Assembly: GCA_041609895.1 (NCBI GenBank)
Contig: JBFIPX010000052.1
Location: 1-18,627 of the forward strand
Direction of reading: 5' to 3'
Source of the DNA: JAHHLP01 sp041609895
GTDB taxonomy: Bacteria > Bacteroidota > Rhodothermia > Rhodothermales > JABDKH01
DNA: 18,627 bases
Shown here: piece after piece, positions 1 to 9,789 of the stretch
Layout: every line of letters begins with the position of its first letter
Numbering within the stretch: position 1 is the first letter of the stretch
Position numbers and translations under genes: made by a program
The notes under the pieces: model-generated
The model's input: the letters and a program-made list of their open reading frames with translations, nothing else
Database searches by the model: none
What the model was told of the DNA's origin: nothing

Positions 1-878
1 ACAGACGCCTGCAGCTCGATCCGGCCTGCATCGCGTTGCCACCGATGGGAAGCCCAAAATCGTATTAGATCATCCCATTGGCGTTCGCCCGCGGCTTCCC
101 CACCCGCGACGGCCGGCAAACCCCGATTAGATGACATGATCCAACCGGCAATTCGCGTTTCCGACCTCGGCGCACTTCGTTGGACCTTGCCGTAAACGCT
201 GAACGTCTGCCGATCAGCGTTGGAACGCCGCCTTACCATAGTTGGAAAACTCGACTCGTCGTCGAATGCAAAGTCTCCATTTACATCAGCCAGCTCCGCA
301 CCCAAGGTCAAAGCCAATTCCCGATCGCCGAGTGAACCGACGGCTGCAACCGATCTTTCCCCAAAAGCCCCCGCTCCAGTTGCTAAACGCAACGAGTTAC
401 GCTCGCCGGACATCATGGATAGGTTGATGGCACCGGCCACAGCGTCGCTCCCGTGACGCGAAGCGCCTCCGCCGTGCAGAACATCCACGGATGCAAGAAA
501 CTGGGCCGGAACAAGGGAGAGGTCTATCTGGCCAAGCTGCGGGTCGTTTAGCCGCTGGCCATCCAGTAGCAGTGCTGTCTGCCCTGGACCCGCACCGCGT
601 AGAGACAATCCCGAGAGCCCGGTGGGACCAAGGCTCCGCACGAAGCCGGTGCCGTGATGCGCCAGGACCTCTCCAACCGATCGCGCTGCATAGCGCTCGA
701 TGGTGCGCCTGTCAATTCGGGTAACGCGAGCGGGCAGACTGTCCGACGAGATCTCGAATCGCGTGGCGACAATCGTGACCTCGGGCAGCGAGTACAGAGA
801 GTCCGATGCAGTCTGCGCCCCGACCTGGGTGGTCAGGGACGTCAGCAACAGAGCAAGAAGGAAACCAATCTTAACCAT
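1..878 (-). CDS. btuB: TonB-dependent outer-membrane receptor, BtuB-like (3' end missing)
   Basis: This gene begins at the ATG whose complement is at 876-878 and stays open to the left edge, so about 292 codons are present and the C-terminal barrel strands are missing. The N-terminus (MVKIGFLLALLLTSLTTQVGA, shown here only as a signal of about 21 residues) is a signal peptide with a small-residue cleavage site. It is followed by a TonB-box-like stretch (LPEVTIVATRFE) and a plug domain. Plug hallmarks are SVGEVLAHHGTGFVRSLG, LRGAGPGQTALLLDGQRLND and SVDVLHGGGASRHGSDAVAG. The receptor should import a corrinoid across the outer membrane using TonB/ExbBD energy. The substrate is assigned mainly from the cobalamin riboswitch in its leader, because plug sequence alone would also fit a siderophore receptor. 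The RBS (GAGGTG, about 9 bases before ATG) is buried in a hairpin. No frameshift is seen in the visible part. Confidence 0.92.
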   Translation of the reverse strand, partial: MVKIGFLLALLLTSLTTQVGAQTASDSLYSLPEVTIVATRFEISSDSLPARVTRIDRRTIERYAARSVGEVLAHHGTGFVRSLGPTGLSGLSLRGAGPGQTALLLDGQRLNDPQLGQIDLSLVPAQFLASVDVLHGGGASRHGSDAVAGAINLSMMSGERNSLRLATGAGAFGERSVAAVGSLGDRELALTLGAELADVNGDFAFDDESSFPTMVRRRSNADRQTFSVYGKVQRSAPRSETRIAGWIMSSNRGLPAVAGGEAAGERQWDDLIRFWASHRWQRDAGRIELQAS

Positions 879-881
879 AAA

Positions 882-912
882 AGCCTGCACCTCAATGTGA
901 GGGGTACAGGCT
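882..912 (-). promoter_or_regulatory. RBS-masking hairpin (expression platform of the B12 leader)
   Basis: On the minus strand the arm AGCCTGTACC-CC-TCA pairs with TGAGGTGCAGGCT across a 3-base loop. This gives about 13 pairs with one G-U and a 2-base bulge. The right arm contains the only good Shine-Dalgarno sequence (GAGGTG) of the receptor gene, and the start codon follows 3 bases after the stem. Formation of the stem would block ribosome entry, which fits translational repression by B12. The stem is also followed by four T before ATGG, so a terminator-like action cannot be excluded, but four T overlapping the start codon is weak for that. The pairing is read from the sequence; the regulatory direction is inferred. 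Confidence 0.72.
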
Positions 913-980
913 GGATCACCGTTGCCTTCAGATCGCGACGGCGCGTCATCCCGAACCCCTTTCCCCGGAGGTTGGCAATG

Positions 981-1180
981 AGGCCTCTGGCAGGTCTCCT
1001 GGCTCGATGCGTTTCTTGCTTGCCGCGGCTCCGCGAGGGCCTTCCCGTGAAAAGACTCACAGTGACCGTGTCGCTTCGCTACCGTTGCGGACGCATCTCA
1101 CAGTTGCGGGTACAGCTCCGGGTTTGGCCGCAGGACCTCACCGGATTCCCTAGACCCTTTCGGGTCTTAACCAGATGCCT
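981..1180 (-). promoter_or_regulatory. Cobalamin (adenosylcobalamin-type) riboswitch aptamer
   Basis: Read on the minus strand, the element opens and closes with a P1 helix: AGGCATCTGG (complement of 1171-1180) pairs with CCAGAGGCCT (complement of 981-990), with one mismatch. Inside, in the order expected for the class, are TTAA, a GACCC-GAAA-GGGTC hairpin, GGGAATCCGGTG, GGAGCTGTACCCGCAACTGT, GGTCACTGTG, GGGAAGG and the B12 box AGCCAGGAGACCTGCC (complement of 989-1004). All core conserved blocks are intact. It lies about 100 bases upstream of the receptor ATG, linked by an RBS-masking hairpin at 882-912. B12 binding would be expected to lower receptor synthesis. Confidence 0.96.
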
Positions 1181-1198
1181 ATGTGAATGAACTCGCTT

Positions 1199-1227
1199 AG
1201 GATAGCCTGAAGGCCGATTCAAACCAA
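1199..1227 (-). promoter_or_regulatory. Candidate promoter for the B12 riboswitch-receptor transcript
   Basis: On the minus strand TTGGTT (complement of 1222-1227) and TATCCT (complement of 1199-1204) are separated by exactly 17 bases. A start site about 7 bases downstream (near 1192) would begin the RNA about 12 bases before the riboswitch P1 helix, which is the geometry expected. The match to the sigma-70 consensus is partial, and promoters in Bacteroidota-like lineages often differ from it, so this is a candidate only. Confidence 0.35.
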
Positions 1228-1262
1228 CATGCCATCGACTGAATCTTAACGACAAACAGCGG

Positions 1263-2660
1263 TCATAGTTCGAAAGATTCCCCATAGTCCGGAATGGACA
1301 CGTCCCCGTAGCCCTGTTCCAACAGCGCATCGCGCAGCATTTCCTGGCGACTAGGCTCTCCATGTACCAAGAAGACCTTTCTGAGTCGGTCTCGATCCAT
1401 GGACGAGAGAAACTTCAACATCCCGGGATGATCGGCGTGCGCCGAGTAACTGTTCTTCACCACAACCTCGGCCTTCAGGTCATACGGCTCGCCGAATATT
1501 CGAACTGACGGTACGCGGTCGACGATACGCTTGCCAAGCGTGTGGTCCGCGCAGTATCCCACGATCATAACCGTGTTTCTATTATCCTGAATATTGTTTC
1601 TCAGATGATGCAGAATTCGCCCTGCCTCGCACATCCCGGAGGCCGAGATGATAATCATTGGAACCCGACTTCCGTTCAGCTCTTTCGATTTCTGTGCTTC
1701 CCGGATATAGGTCAGACGCTCGAAGCCGAGGGGGTCGTGATCCTGGCTCATATATTCGTTCAAGTCACTGTCGAAACACTCCGGATGAGACAGGTACACA
1801 CCGGTTGCATTCACCGCAAGAGGGCTGTCTACGAACACAGGGATCGGTGGCAGTCGCCCCTCGTTCCAAAGCTGATCGAGCGCGTATACAATTTCCTGGG
1901 TGCGACCAACGGCAAACGCCGGAATGATAACCTTTCCGCCTCTCTTGCTGGTTCGCTCAACCACCTCTGCGAGATCCTGTTTGGCTCGGTCGGGTGGTTC
2001 GTGCGTCTTCCCTCCGTACGTCGACTCCGAGATGAGGTAATCGCAGTCCTCCATTGGCTGCGGATCCCTGAGGATCGGGCGTCCGGGGTTGCCCACGTCT
2101 CCCGTGAAACCGATTCGGAGCGTTTTCCCATTTTCGCGAATGGTGAGAACCATGCTCGCAGAGCCGAGGATGTGACCGGCATCACGATACTCCACACGCA
2201 CACCTTCGATGGGTGTAAAAGGCTGCCGATAGCCAACGCCGACAAAGTGATCGAGGACCTGTTCTGCGTGCTCGCGATTATAGAGCGGCTTGCGTGCCGG
2301 CTTGCCCTGCTTCTTCCTGATCTTGTTTACAAAACGAATGTCTTTCTCCTGGATATGCGCGCTGTCCAGCAGCATGAGCGCGCAAAGCGAATAAGTCGCA
2401 TGCGTAGCCCAGATCTTTCCGCGAAAACCCTCCTTATACAACTTGGGCAGTAGTCCGGAGTGGTCGATGTGGGCATGCGAAAGAAGTACCACGTCTATCT
2501 CGGAAGAATCAAAGACGAAGCGGTCGTTCATCTCGTCGGCCAGTGACCGCTTGCCCTGGAAGAGCCCGCAGTCGAGCAGCAGCTTCTTTCCGTTACGCAG
2601 CGTCAGAAGATGCTTGGATCCGGTTACGGTCCGCGCCGCTCCGCAAAACGTTAACTTCAT
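1263..2660 (-). CDS. Beta-CASP metallo-beta-lactamase family RNase (RNA specificity domain)
   Basis: This is a 465-residue cytosolic metallo-hydrolase of the CPSF-73-like/beta-CASP family (COG1236 type), which cleaves or trims RNA using two zinc ions. Visible motifs are, in order, LLLDCGLFQG (about residue 27), HAHIDHSG (62-69, the HxHxDH zinc site), RDAGHILGSASM, FTGDVGN, STYGGKTHE, IPAFAVGRTQE, VDSPLAVNATGVY, ISASGMCEAGR and, at the C-terminus, SYSAHADHPGM and LVHGEP of the RNA-metabolising MBL domain. Every metal ligand block is intact and the length is normal. The frame is open 23 codons further upstream, but the chosen ATG (complement of 2658-2660) starts the conserved MKLTFCGAARTVTGS N-terminus. 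No strong Shine-Dalgarno precedes it. It diverges from the serine hydrolase gene. The family is sure; the RNA substrate is not. Confidence 0.95.
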   Translation of the reverse strand: MKLTFCGAARTVTGSKHLLTLRNGKKLLLDCGLFQGKRSLADEMNDRFVFDSSEIDVVLLSHAHIDHSGLLPKLYKEGFRGKIWATHATYSLCALMLLDSAHIQEKDIRFVNKIRKKQGKPARKPLYNREHAEQVLDHFVGVGYRQPFTPIEGVRVEYRDAGHILGSASMVLTIRENGKTLRIGFTGDVGNPGRPILRDPQPMEDCDYLISESTYGGKTHEPPDRAKQDLAEVVERTSKRGGKVIIPAFAVGRTQEIVYALDQLWNEGRLPPIPVFVDSPLAVNATGVYLSHPECFDSDLNEYMSQDHDPLGFERLTYIREAQKSKELNGSRVPMIIISASGMCEAGRILHHLRNNIQDNRNTVMIVGYCADHTLGKRIVDRVPSVRIFGEPYDLKAEVVVKNSYSAHADHPGMLKFLSSMDRDRLRKVFLVHGEPSRQEMLRDALLEQGYGDVSIPDYGESFEL

Positions 2661-2747
2661 TAGTACCAGATGGGAATCCTTCGCGTGACGTGCTGGGTCA
2701 ATATACGAGCGCCGGAGATCCTTCCTCATCGAGCGCCGAGGCGTAGA

Positions 2748-3707
2748 TTGGATAACCTCCTCCGCACACTCTGCAGCTGCAGATTAGAGTTGATACCTAC
2801 CTTGTCGACGATCCTGGCCATATCGTGTGTTGCCCTTGCTATCGTCCTGTGCGGTTGCGCGACAAATGCGAACGAGAACCTCGATCTCAGTCGGCGGCTC
2901 GAGGAGTTCATCTCTGGATATCCCCACGCGACAATAGCTGTTTCCGTGAAGGATGCCTCTCGTGGCGTGTCCATCGATGTCAACGGTGACAGCCTCATAC
3001 ACGCGGCCAGCACGATGAAGGTGCCAGTCCTGATCGAGATCTATCGACAGGCAGCAGAAGGTCGATTCTCTCTCGACGACTCCGTTGCCGTCACGAACCA
3101 GTTCACGTCGATTTACGACGGATCGGTCTTCAGTGTCGACGTAGTTGACGACTCCGATAAAGAGATCTATGGCGCGGTGGGCGGAAGAATGACCATTCGC
3201 GATCTCGCGTACCGGTTGATAACGAGTTCGTCGAACCTCGCGACCAACATACTGGTCGATCTGGTATCCGCCGACAGCATACAGTCGACGATTGAATCGC
3301 TCGGTGCGAGCCGTATGCGGGTGCTTCGGGGCGTCGAGGACATCAAGGCGTTCAGAGCAGGGATGAATAACGTTGCAACGTCGAGAGACCTCGCCGTCTT
3401 GCTCGAATCGATACTATCGGGGAGGGTAATCTCGGAGAAAGCAAGTCAGGAGATGATTGGCATAATGGCCGATGTCCCCACATTCAGGATGATAAGCGCC
3501 GGCGTGCCACCCGGCACAAGAGTGGCGCATAAGACCGGTTCCATTCCAACCCGCAACCACCGGCACGACGCTGGCATCGTATTCCCCGCAAACGGCGACC
3601 CGTATGTGGTCGTGATTCTGACCCGCGACACGCGGTCGACCGCCGAAGCTGAGGAAGTGGGCAAAGCGATTTCGAATATGATTTACGAAATGCTGCGGGG
3701 GTCGTGA
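2748..3707 (+). CDS. Beta-lactamase-fold serine hydrolase, predicted lipoprotein
   Basis: A class A beta-lactamase-like protein (beta-lactamase2 / PF13354 type). The catalytic triplets are visible: SxxK (STMK), SxN (SSN in ITSSSNLATN, where class A enzymes usually have SDN) and KTG (HKTGS). The canonical omega-loop ExxLN motif of class A penicillinases is not evident; the region reads RGVEDIKAFRAGMNN. The N-terminus has a hydrophobic stretch ending in LCGC, a lipobox, so the enzyme is probably a periplasmic lipoprotein. The frame is open from an ATG at 2670, but that start has no Shine-Dalgarno. The TTG at 2748 has GAGG six bases upstream and puts the lipobox cysteine at residue 37; TTG at 2802 is another possibility. 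The stop overlaps the DUF72 start (TGATG), so the two are probably translated together. The substrate is unknown: peptide-bond hydrolysis or beta-lactam binding are both possible. Confidence 0.88.
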   Translation: MDNLLRTLCSCRLELIPTLSTILAISCVALAIVLCGCATNANENLDLSRRLEEFISGYPHATIAVSVKDASRGVSIDVNGDSLIHAASTMKVPVLIEIYRQAAEGRFSLDDSVAVTNQFTSIYDGSVFSVDVVDDSDKEIYGAVGGRMTIRDLAYRLITSSSNLATNILVDLVSADSIQSTIESLGASRMRVLRGVEDIKAFRAGMNNVATSRDLAVLLESILSGRVISEKASQEMIGIMADVPTFRMISAGVPPGTRVAHKTGSIPTRNHRHDAGIVFPANGDPYVVVILTRDTRSTAEAEEVGKAISNMIYEMLRGS

Positions 3708-4414
3708 TGGCGCGGACCGAGGTTCTCACCGGTACGAGCGGATTCAGTTACAAGGAGTGGAAGGGCAAATTTTACCCGGACGATCTCGCGAACTCCGAGA
3801 TGCTCGCGTTCTACTCCGAAAGACTACCGGCCGTCGAGATCAACAACACGTTTTATCGCCTTCCCCGCAAAGACGTATTGGAGTCGTGGGCCACGTCTGT
3901 ACCCGATTCTTTTCGCTTCGTCATAAAGGCGTCGAGGAGGATTACGCATTTCAAGCGCCTTAAGGCGCCATTTGACGAGGTGGACTACCTGCTTGAAGCG
4001 ATCCTCACGATCGGCAACAAGCTGGGTGCCATCCTCTTTCAGCTTCCTCCCAACATGAAGGAGGACATCGAGCGCCTGAGTGCCTTCCTCGAACACTTGC
4101 CGGCAGGGGTTCCGGCCGCGTTTGAGTTTCGCAACGAGAGCTGGTTTGGGGACGATGTATATGAACTCCTGCGCGAGCACGGCCGCGCCCTGGTCCATGC
4201 GGATACGGACGAAAAACCCGTCGTGAAACTGACAGAGACAGCGGACTGGGGCTACCTCAGGCTTCGGCGTCCGGGCTACGATCAGGAAGCCCTTGAGCGG
4301 TGGGCGGCGATGCTCTCAAGAACAAAGTGGAAGAAGGTCTTTGCCTTCTTCAAGCATGAGGACGACGGCGCCGGGCCCGAGATGGCCTCGAGGTTTCGAG
4401 CTCTCGCAGGCTAG
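3707..4414 (+). CDS. DUF72 (YecE-like) family protein
   Basis: A 235-residue protein of the DUF72 family, a TIM-barrel-like fold without an established biochemical role. Family hallmarks are LTGTSGFSYKEWKGKFYP near the N-terminus, YSERLPAVEINNTFYRLP, FRFVIKASRRITH, LGAILFQLPPNM, AAFEFRNESWF, GYLRLRRPGY and KVFAFFKHEDDG near the C-terminus. The length is on the short side of normal (about 230-290) but all blocks are present. ATG at 3707 shares its A with the TGA of the preceding gene, with a GGGGG stretch 6 bases before it; a GTG one codon earlier is an alternative start. The overlap implies translational coupling with the serine hydrolase. It ends five bases from the convergent gene at 4420. 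Family assignment is firm, function unknown. Confidence 0.94.
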   Translation: MARTEVLTGTSGFSYKEWKGKFYPDDLANSEMLAFYSERLPAVEINNTFYRLPRKDVLESWATSVPDSFRFVIKASRRITHFKRLKAPFDEVDYLLEAILTIGNKLGAILFQLPPNMKEDIERLSAFLEHLPAGVPAAFEFRNESWFGDDVYELLREHGRALVHADTDEKPVVKLTETADWGYLRLRRPGYDQEALERWAAMLSRTKWKKVFAFFKHEDDGAGPEMASRFRALAG

Positions 4415-4419
4415 CGGCG

Positions 4420-4794
4420 TCACATGTTGCGCAAGCGGTCCGCTATCTTTGAGACTCTGTCCGCTGTTTCGTCGTCCGCTTCCGGCAGGTCGAGCGGAGG
4501 TTTTCGTTCCGGCTGTGGGCGACGCGACTGGCGTTGTCCCGGCGCGCCGTGCACGACGTCCCACATTTCCGTCGTCACGATCGTCTCGAGATTCTGAAGT
4601 CTTTCGACAAGGTGGCGGCGGGAATCCTCGGACTGTTTCAGGTCTTCTCGAAGCCCGTCGACTACACGCTCCAGTTCGGCGGCCGAGGTACCCAGCCGGT
4701 CCTGCTTTGCCTTAAACTTGAGCCATTCCTTGAAAGCACCGGCGGCAAGCGCGGCCAGGGGAATGAGAACCCAGACAAAAGGTAGAAAGTCCAT
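4420..4794 (-). CDS. Small membrane-anchored coiled-coil protein, PspB-like
   Basis: A 124-residue protein starting MDFLPFVWVLIPLAALAAG, one N-terminal transmembrane segment (about 3-20), followed by a charged stretch with heptad-like spacing (about 38-76: LERVVDGLREDLKQSE, VERLQNLETIVTTE). It ends in a proline/arginine-rich and acidic tail. The layout and the LVERLQNLETIV stretch resemble phage shock protein B, whose C-terminal part has an RIQALESILD-type ending, but the tail here is longer and no pspA or pspC lies nearby, so the link is tentative. The frame is open 38 codons further upstream, but this ATG (complement of 4792-4794) has AAGGA about six bases before it, the clearest Shine-Dalgarno in this part of the window. 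It converges on the DUF72 gene and diverges from rnc. Confidence 0.85.
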   Translation of the reverse strand: MDFLPFVWVLIPLAALAAGAFKEWLKFKAKQDRLGTSAAELERVVDGLREDLKQSEDSRRHLVERLQNLETIVTTEMWDVVHGAPGQRQSRRPQPERKPPLDLPEADDETADRVSKIADRLRNM

Positions 4795-4927
4795 TTGAAT
4801 CCTTCGATTGATCGGCCCGCAGATCGCGCCAACATCCGGCAAGGCCGAATACTTCCTCCCCGGAACTGCGATTAGGTTCAAAGTAGTACATTTGCAATAG
4901 TTTGGCACGTAACGACGAGATCCCCAG

Positions 4928-5707
4928 ATGCCCGCTTATGCCCTCAGCCGTCTCCGCCATTGGCTGAAGCTCCGGTTTGATACCCCGAAACCGACACCAC
5001 TTCAACCCGATGAGCTTCCCCTGGAGGGGCTGATAGGCGAGCACGTGTCAGACGAATCAATCTACCGGCGGGCCCTTCGTCACCGATCGGTGTTGCGTTC
5101 CGCCGGCGGATCCGAACGCTCCAATGAGCGCCTCGAGTTTCTGGGCGACGCCATCCTGGGGGCGGTTGTCGCGGATCATCTCTATCGACACTTCAGCGAC
5201 GCAGACGAAGGCTTTTTGACCCGTTTACGATCCAAGCTGGTGAATCGAAGATCGCTGGCACGCTGCGCAACCCGAATCGGACTCGGCAAACACCTGGAAA
5301 TCAGCGAGAATATGGATCGCATAGACGGCAGAAGCAACTCCAGTATCCTGTCGGATGCATTTGAGGCAATAGTCGGTGCCATCTATCTCGACCAGGGACT
5401 GGAGCCGGCTAGCCGATTCATACATCGAACCCTTCTCCGCGAGACGGATTTGGAGCAGCTGGCGGAGCTGCGTGACAACTACAAGAGCCTCCTTCTGGAG
5501 TTTTGTCAGGCCCGGAGCTGGACCCAACCGGCATACGACGTAGTCGAGGAAGAGGGGCCGGACCACGACAAACGGTTCACGGTTGGCGTGCGTGTAAACG
5601 GCAGAGTCGTTGGTCGGGGAACGGCAGGGAGCAAGAAGGAGGCCGAGCAGATTGCAGCCGGCACTGCACTAACATTTTTTAATCAGGAGCAAGCAGGCGC
5701 CCTATGA
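4928..5707 (+). CDS. rnc: Ribonuclease III
   Basis: A 259-residue double-strand-specific endoribonuclease for rRNA and mRNA processing in the cytosol. The RNase III signature NERLEFLGDAILG lies at 66-78 and supplies the catalytic acidic residues E67, E70 and D74. E94 in DADEG and D143/E146 in LSDAFEAIVG complete the metal site known from the E. coli enzyme. The C-terminal dsRNA-binding domain spans about 183-252 (DNYKSLLLEFCQ, FTVGVRVNGRVVGRG, GSKKEAEQIAAG). The protein is slightly longer than the E. coli form because of a basic N-terminal extension of about 30 residues. In many Bacteroidota rnc sits behind acpP-fabF; here it stands alone after a divergent gene. The ATG has only a weak GAGA upstream. 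Confidence 0.97.
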   Translation: MPAYALSRLRHWLKLRFDTPKPTPLQPDELPLEGLIGEHVSDESIYRRALRHRSVLRSAGGSERSNERLEFLGDAILGAVVADHLYRHFSDADEGFLTRLRSKLVNRRSLARCATRIGLGKHLEISENMDRIDGRSNSSILSDAFEAIVGAIYLDQGLEPASRFIHRTLLRETDLEQLAELRDNYKSLLLEFCQARSWTQPAYDVVEEEGPDHDKRFTVGVRVNGRVVGRGTAGSKKEAEQIAAGTALTFFNQEQAGAL

Positions 5708-5735
5708 TCGTTCACGCCCGACTGCTTCAGTAGCC

Positions 5736-5754
5736 ACGGCGTTTCCCGTTTTTT
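5736..5754 (+). terminator. Weak candidate terminator after rnc
   Basis: A short stem ACGG/CCGT with a 6-base loop is followed directly by six T, 29 bases after the rnc stop. The stem is only four pairs, so it may be inefficient. The rest of the rnc-gcvP spacer (5755-5833) holds only a tiny CCCG-GTCG-CGGG hairpin at 5777-5788. No glycine riboswitch is visible there. Confidence 0.25.
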
Positions 5755-5833
5755 CTGCATCTCTTCTCGAACAGTGCCCGGTCGCGGGTCGTAGTATCTG
5801 CGCGCATCGGAAAAGGCCAAATCATATACACTA

Positions 5834-8712
<2,879 letters not shown>

Positions 8713-8728
<16 letters not shown>

Positions 8729-9636
8729 ATGCGTCTCGTCTGCTTTCCCTGAAGAGTGTACAGCTTGCCGGGCAGCGGCTTGCCGAGGAACTCGGACAGC
8801 CGCTTCGAACAATCGGCCACCGCAGCGAGGTCAACTCCGGTTGCAACGTCCAACCCGTTGAGTAGGTACACAAGGTCCTCAGTGGCGATGTTGCCCGTCG
8901 CTCCTGGAATGAATGGGCAACCACCCATCCCTCCAAATGCGGCGTCAAACCGTGTTACACCGCATTCCAATCCCGCGACAACGTTGGCCAAACCGAGTCC
9001 GCGGGTGTCATGCAGATGCAGCACAATGGGAACATCCGTCCCGATCGCGCGGACCCGACCGACCCTTTCGCGAATGCTGAGCGGGTTTGCCATGCCAGTA
9101 GAGTCGGCCAGCGAAATCGACTCCACGCCCATCCCTGAAAACCGCCTGGCCATATCGACGACGGTTTCAATCGGCGTGTCACCCGGCACCTCGTATCCAA
9201 AAACCGTTTGAAAGCCGATCTGGGGCGAGATGCCGTACTTCAAGGCAGCCTTGACCATCTTCTCACCTTGGTCAAGCGCGTCCGCCGCACTCATGTTGGC
9301 GTTGTCGAGGCTGTGCCGGTCATTCGTTGCAATGGAGATGTCCACGTGCCGGACGTTTGCAGCACGCGCCCGCTCGAGACCGCGCATGTTCAAGACGAGT
9401 GCTGACATAACAACACTGGCGAGGTCCGAGATCGATGCTATGACCTCCTCGGCATCCGCCATCTGAGGGACCCACTTCGGATGAACGAATGAGGTCGCCT
9501 GGATCCTGCGGACACCTGCCCGCGCGAGGTCGCGCATGATGTCGACCTTGAGCTCCGTCGGAATCAGCTTACTCTCAAACTGAAAACCGTCGCGGGGGCC
9601 GACCTCACAAATCTCGACAGATTCAGGGTATGTCAT
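8713..9636 (-). CDS. Hydroxymethylglutaryl-CoA lyase family protein
   Basis: A 307-residue DRE-TIM metallolyase of the HMG-CoA lyase family, which splits HMG-CoA into acetyl-CoA and acetoacetate (leucine breakdown). Key residues of the human enzyme are matched: EVGPRDG (11-17, R15/D16), LHLHDTRG (206-213, H207/H209) and GGMGGCPFIPGATGNIATED (235-254, C240 and N249). Two conserved positions differ: the usual DGLQNE reads DGFQFE, so a related substrate is possible. ATG at the complement of 9634-9636 has AAAGGA about 10 bases upstream. It diverges from the M1 peptidase across a 153-base spacer and converges on gcvP with a 16-base overlap. No acyl-CoA carboxylase or dehydrogenase genes of the leucine pathway are adjacent. 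Confidence 0.92.
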
Positions 9637-9789
9637 TCAACTGCATCCTTTCAGGTCGGGAATCGAAAACACCAGTCCGGAATTTGAAGAAACGGAACTC
9701 TCTCCGGTTCCAATTTATCATTACCGGTAACACTATGCCTCCTGCGGCGTACCGGAGTCAATCACCTTTATTCAGCAACTGCCCCATCA

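Noticed and set aside
360..362. Apparent frameshift/stop in the TonB receptor near position 310-360
   Set aside because: A first reading dropped one G at a block boundary; on recount the frame is continuous to the window edge.
220..1190. Plus-strand open frames across the left end (220-456, 242-427, 491-724, 654-1190)
   Set aside because: They are shadows of the minus-strand receptor gene and its riboswitch; none has recognisable domains.
1542..2453. 303-codon plus-strand open frame inside the beta-CASP RNase gene
   Set aside because: It is antisense to a gene with all motifs intact, and its translation shows no domain or plausible RBS.
4896..4920. TGGCACG resembling a sigma-54 -24 element upstream of rnc
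   Set aside because: The required GC-type -12 element (TTGCA-like) is missing at the correct spacing.
5708..5833. Possible glycine riboswitch ahead of gcvP
   Set aside because: The 126-base spacer lacks the conserved tandem aptamer blocks; only short hairpins are present.
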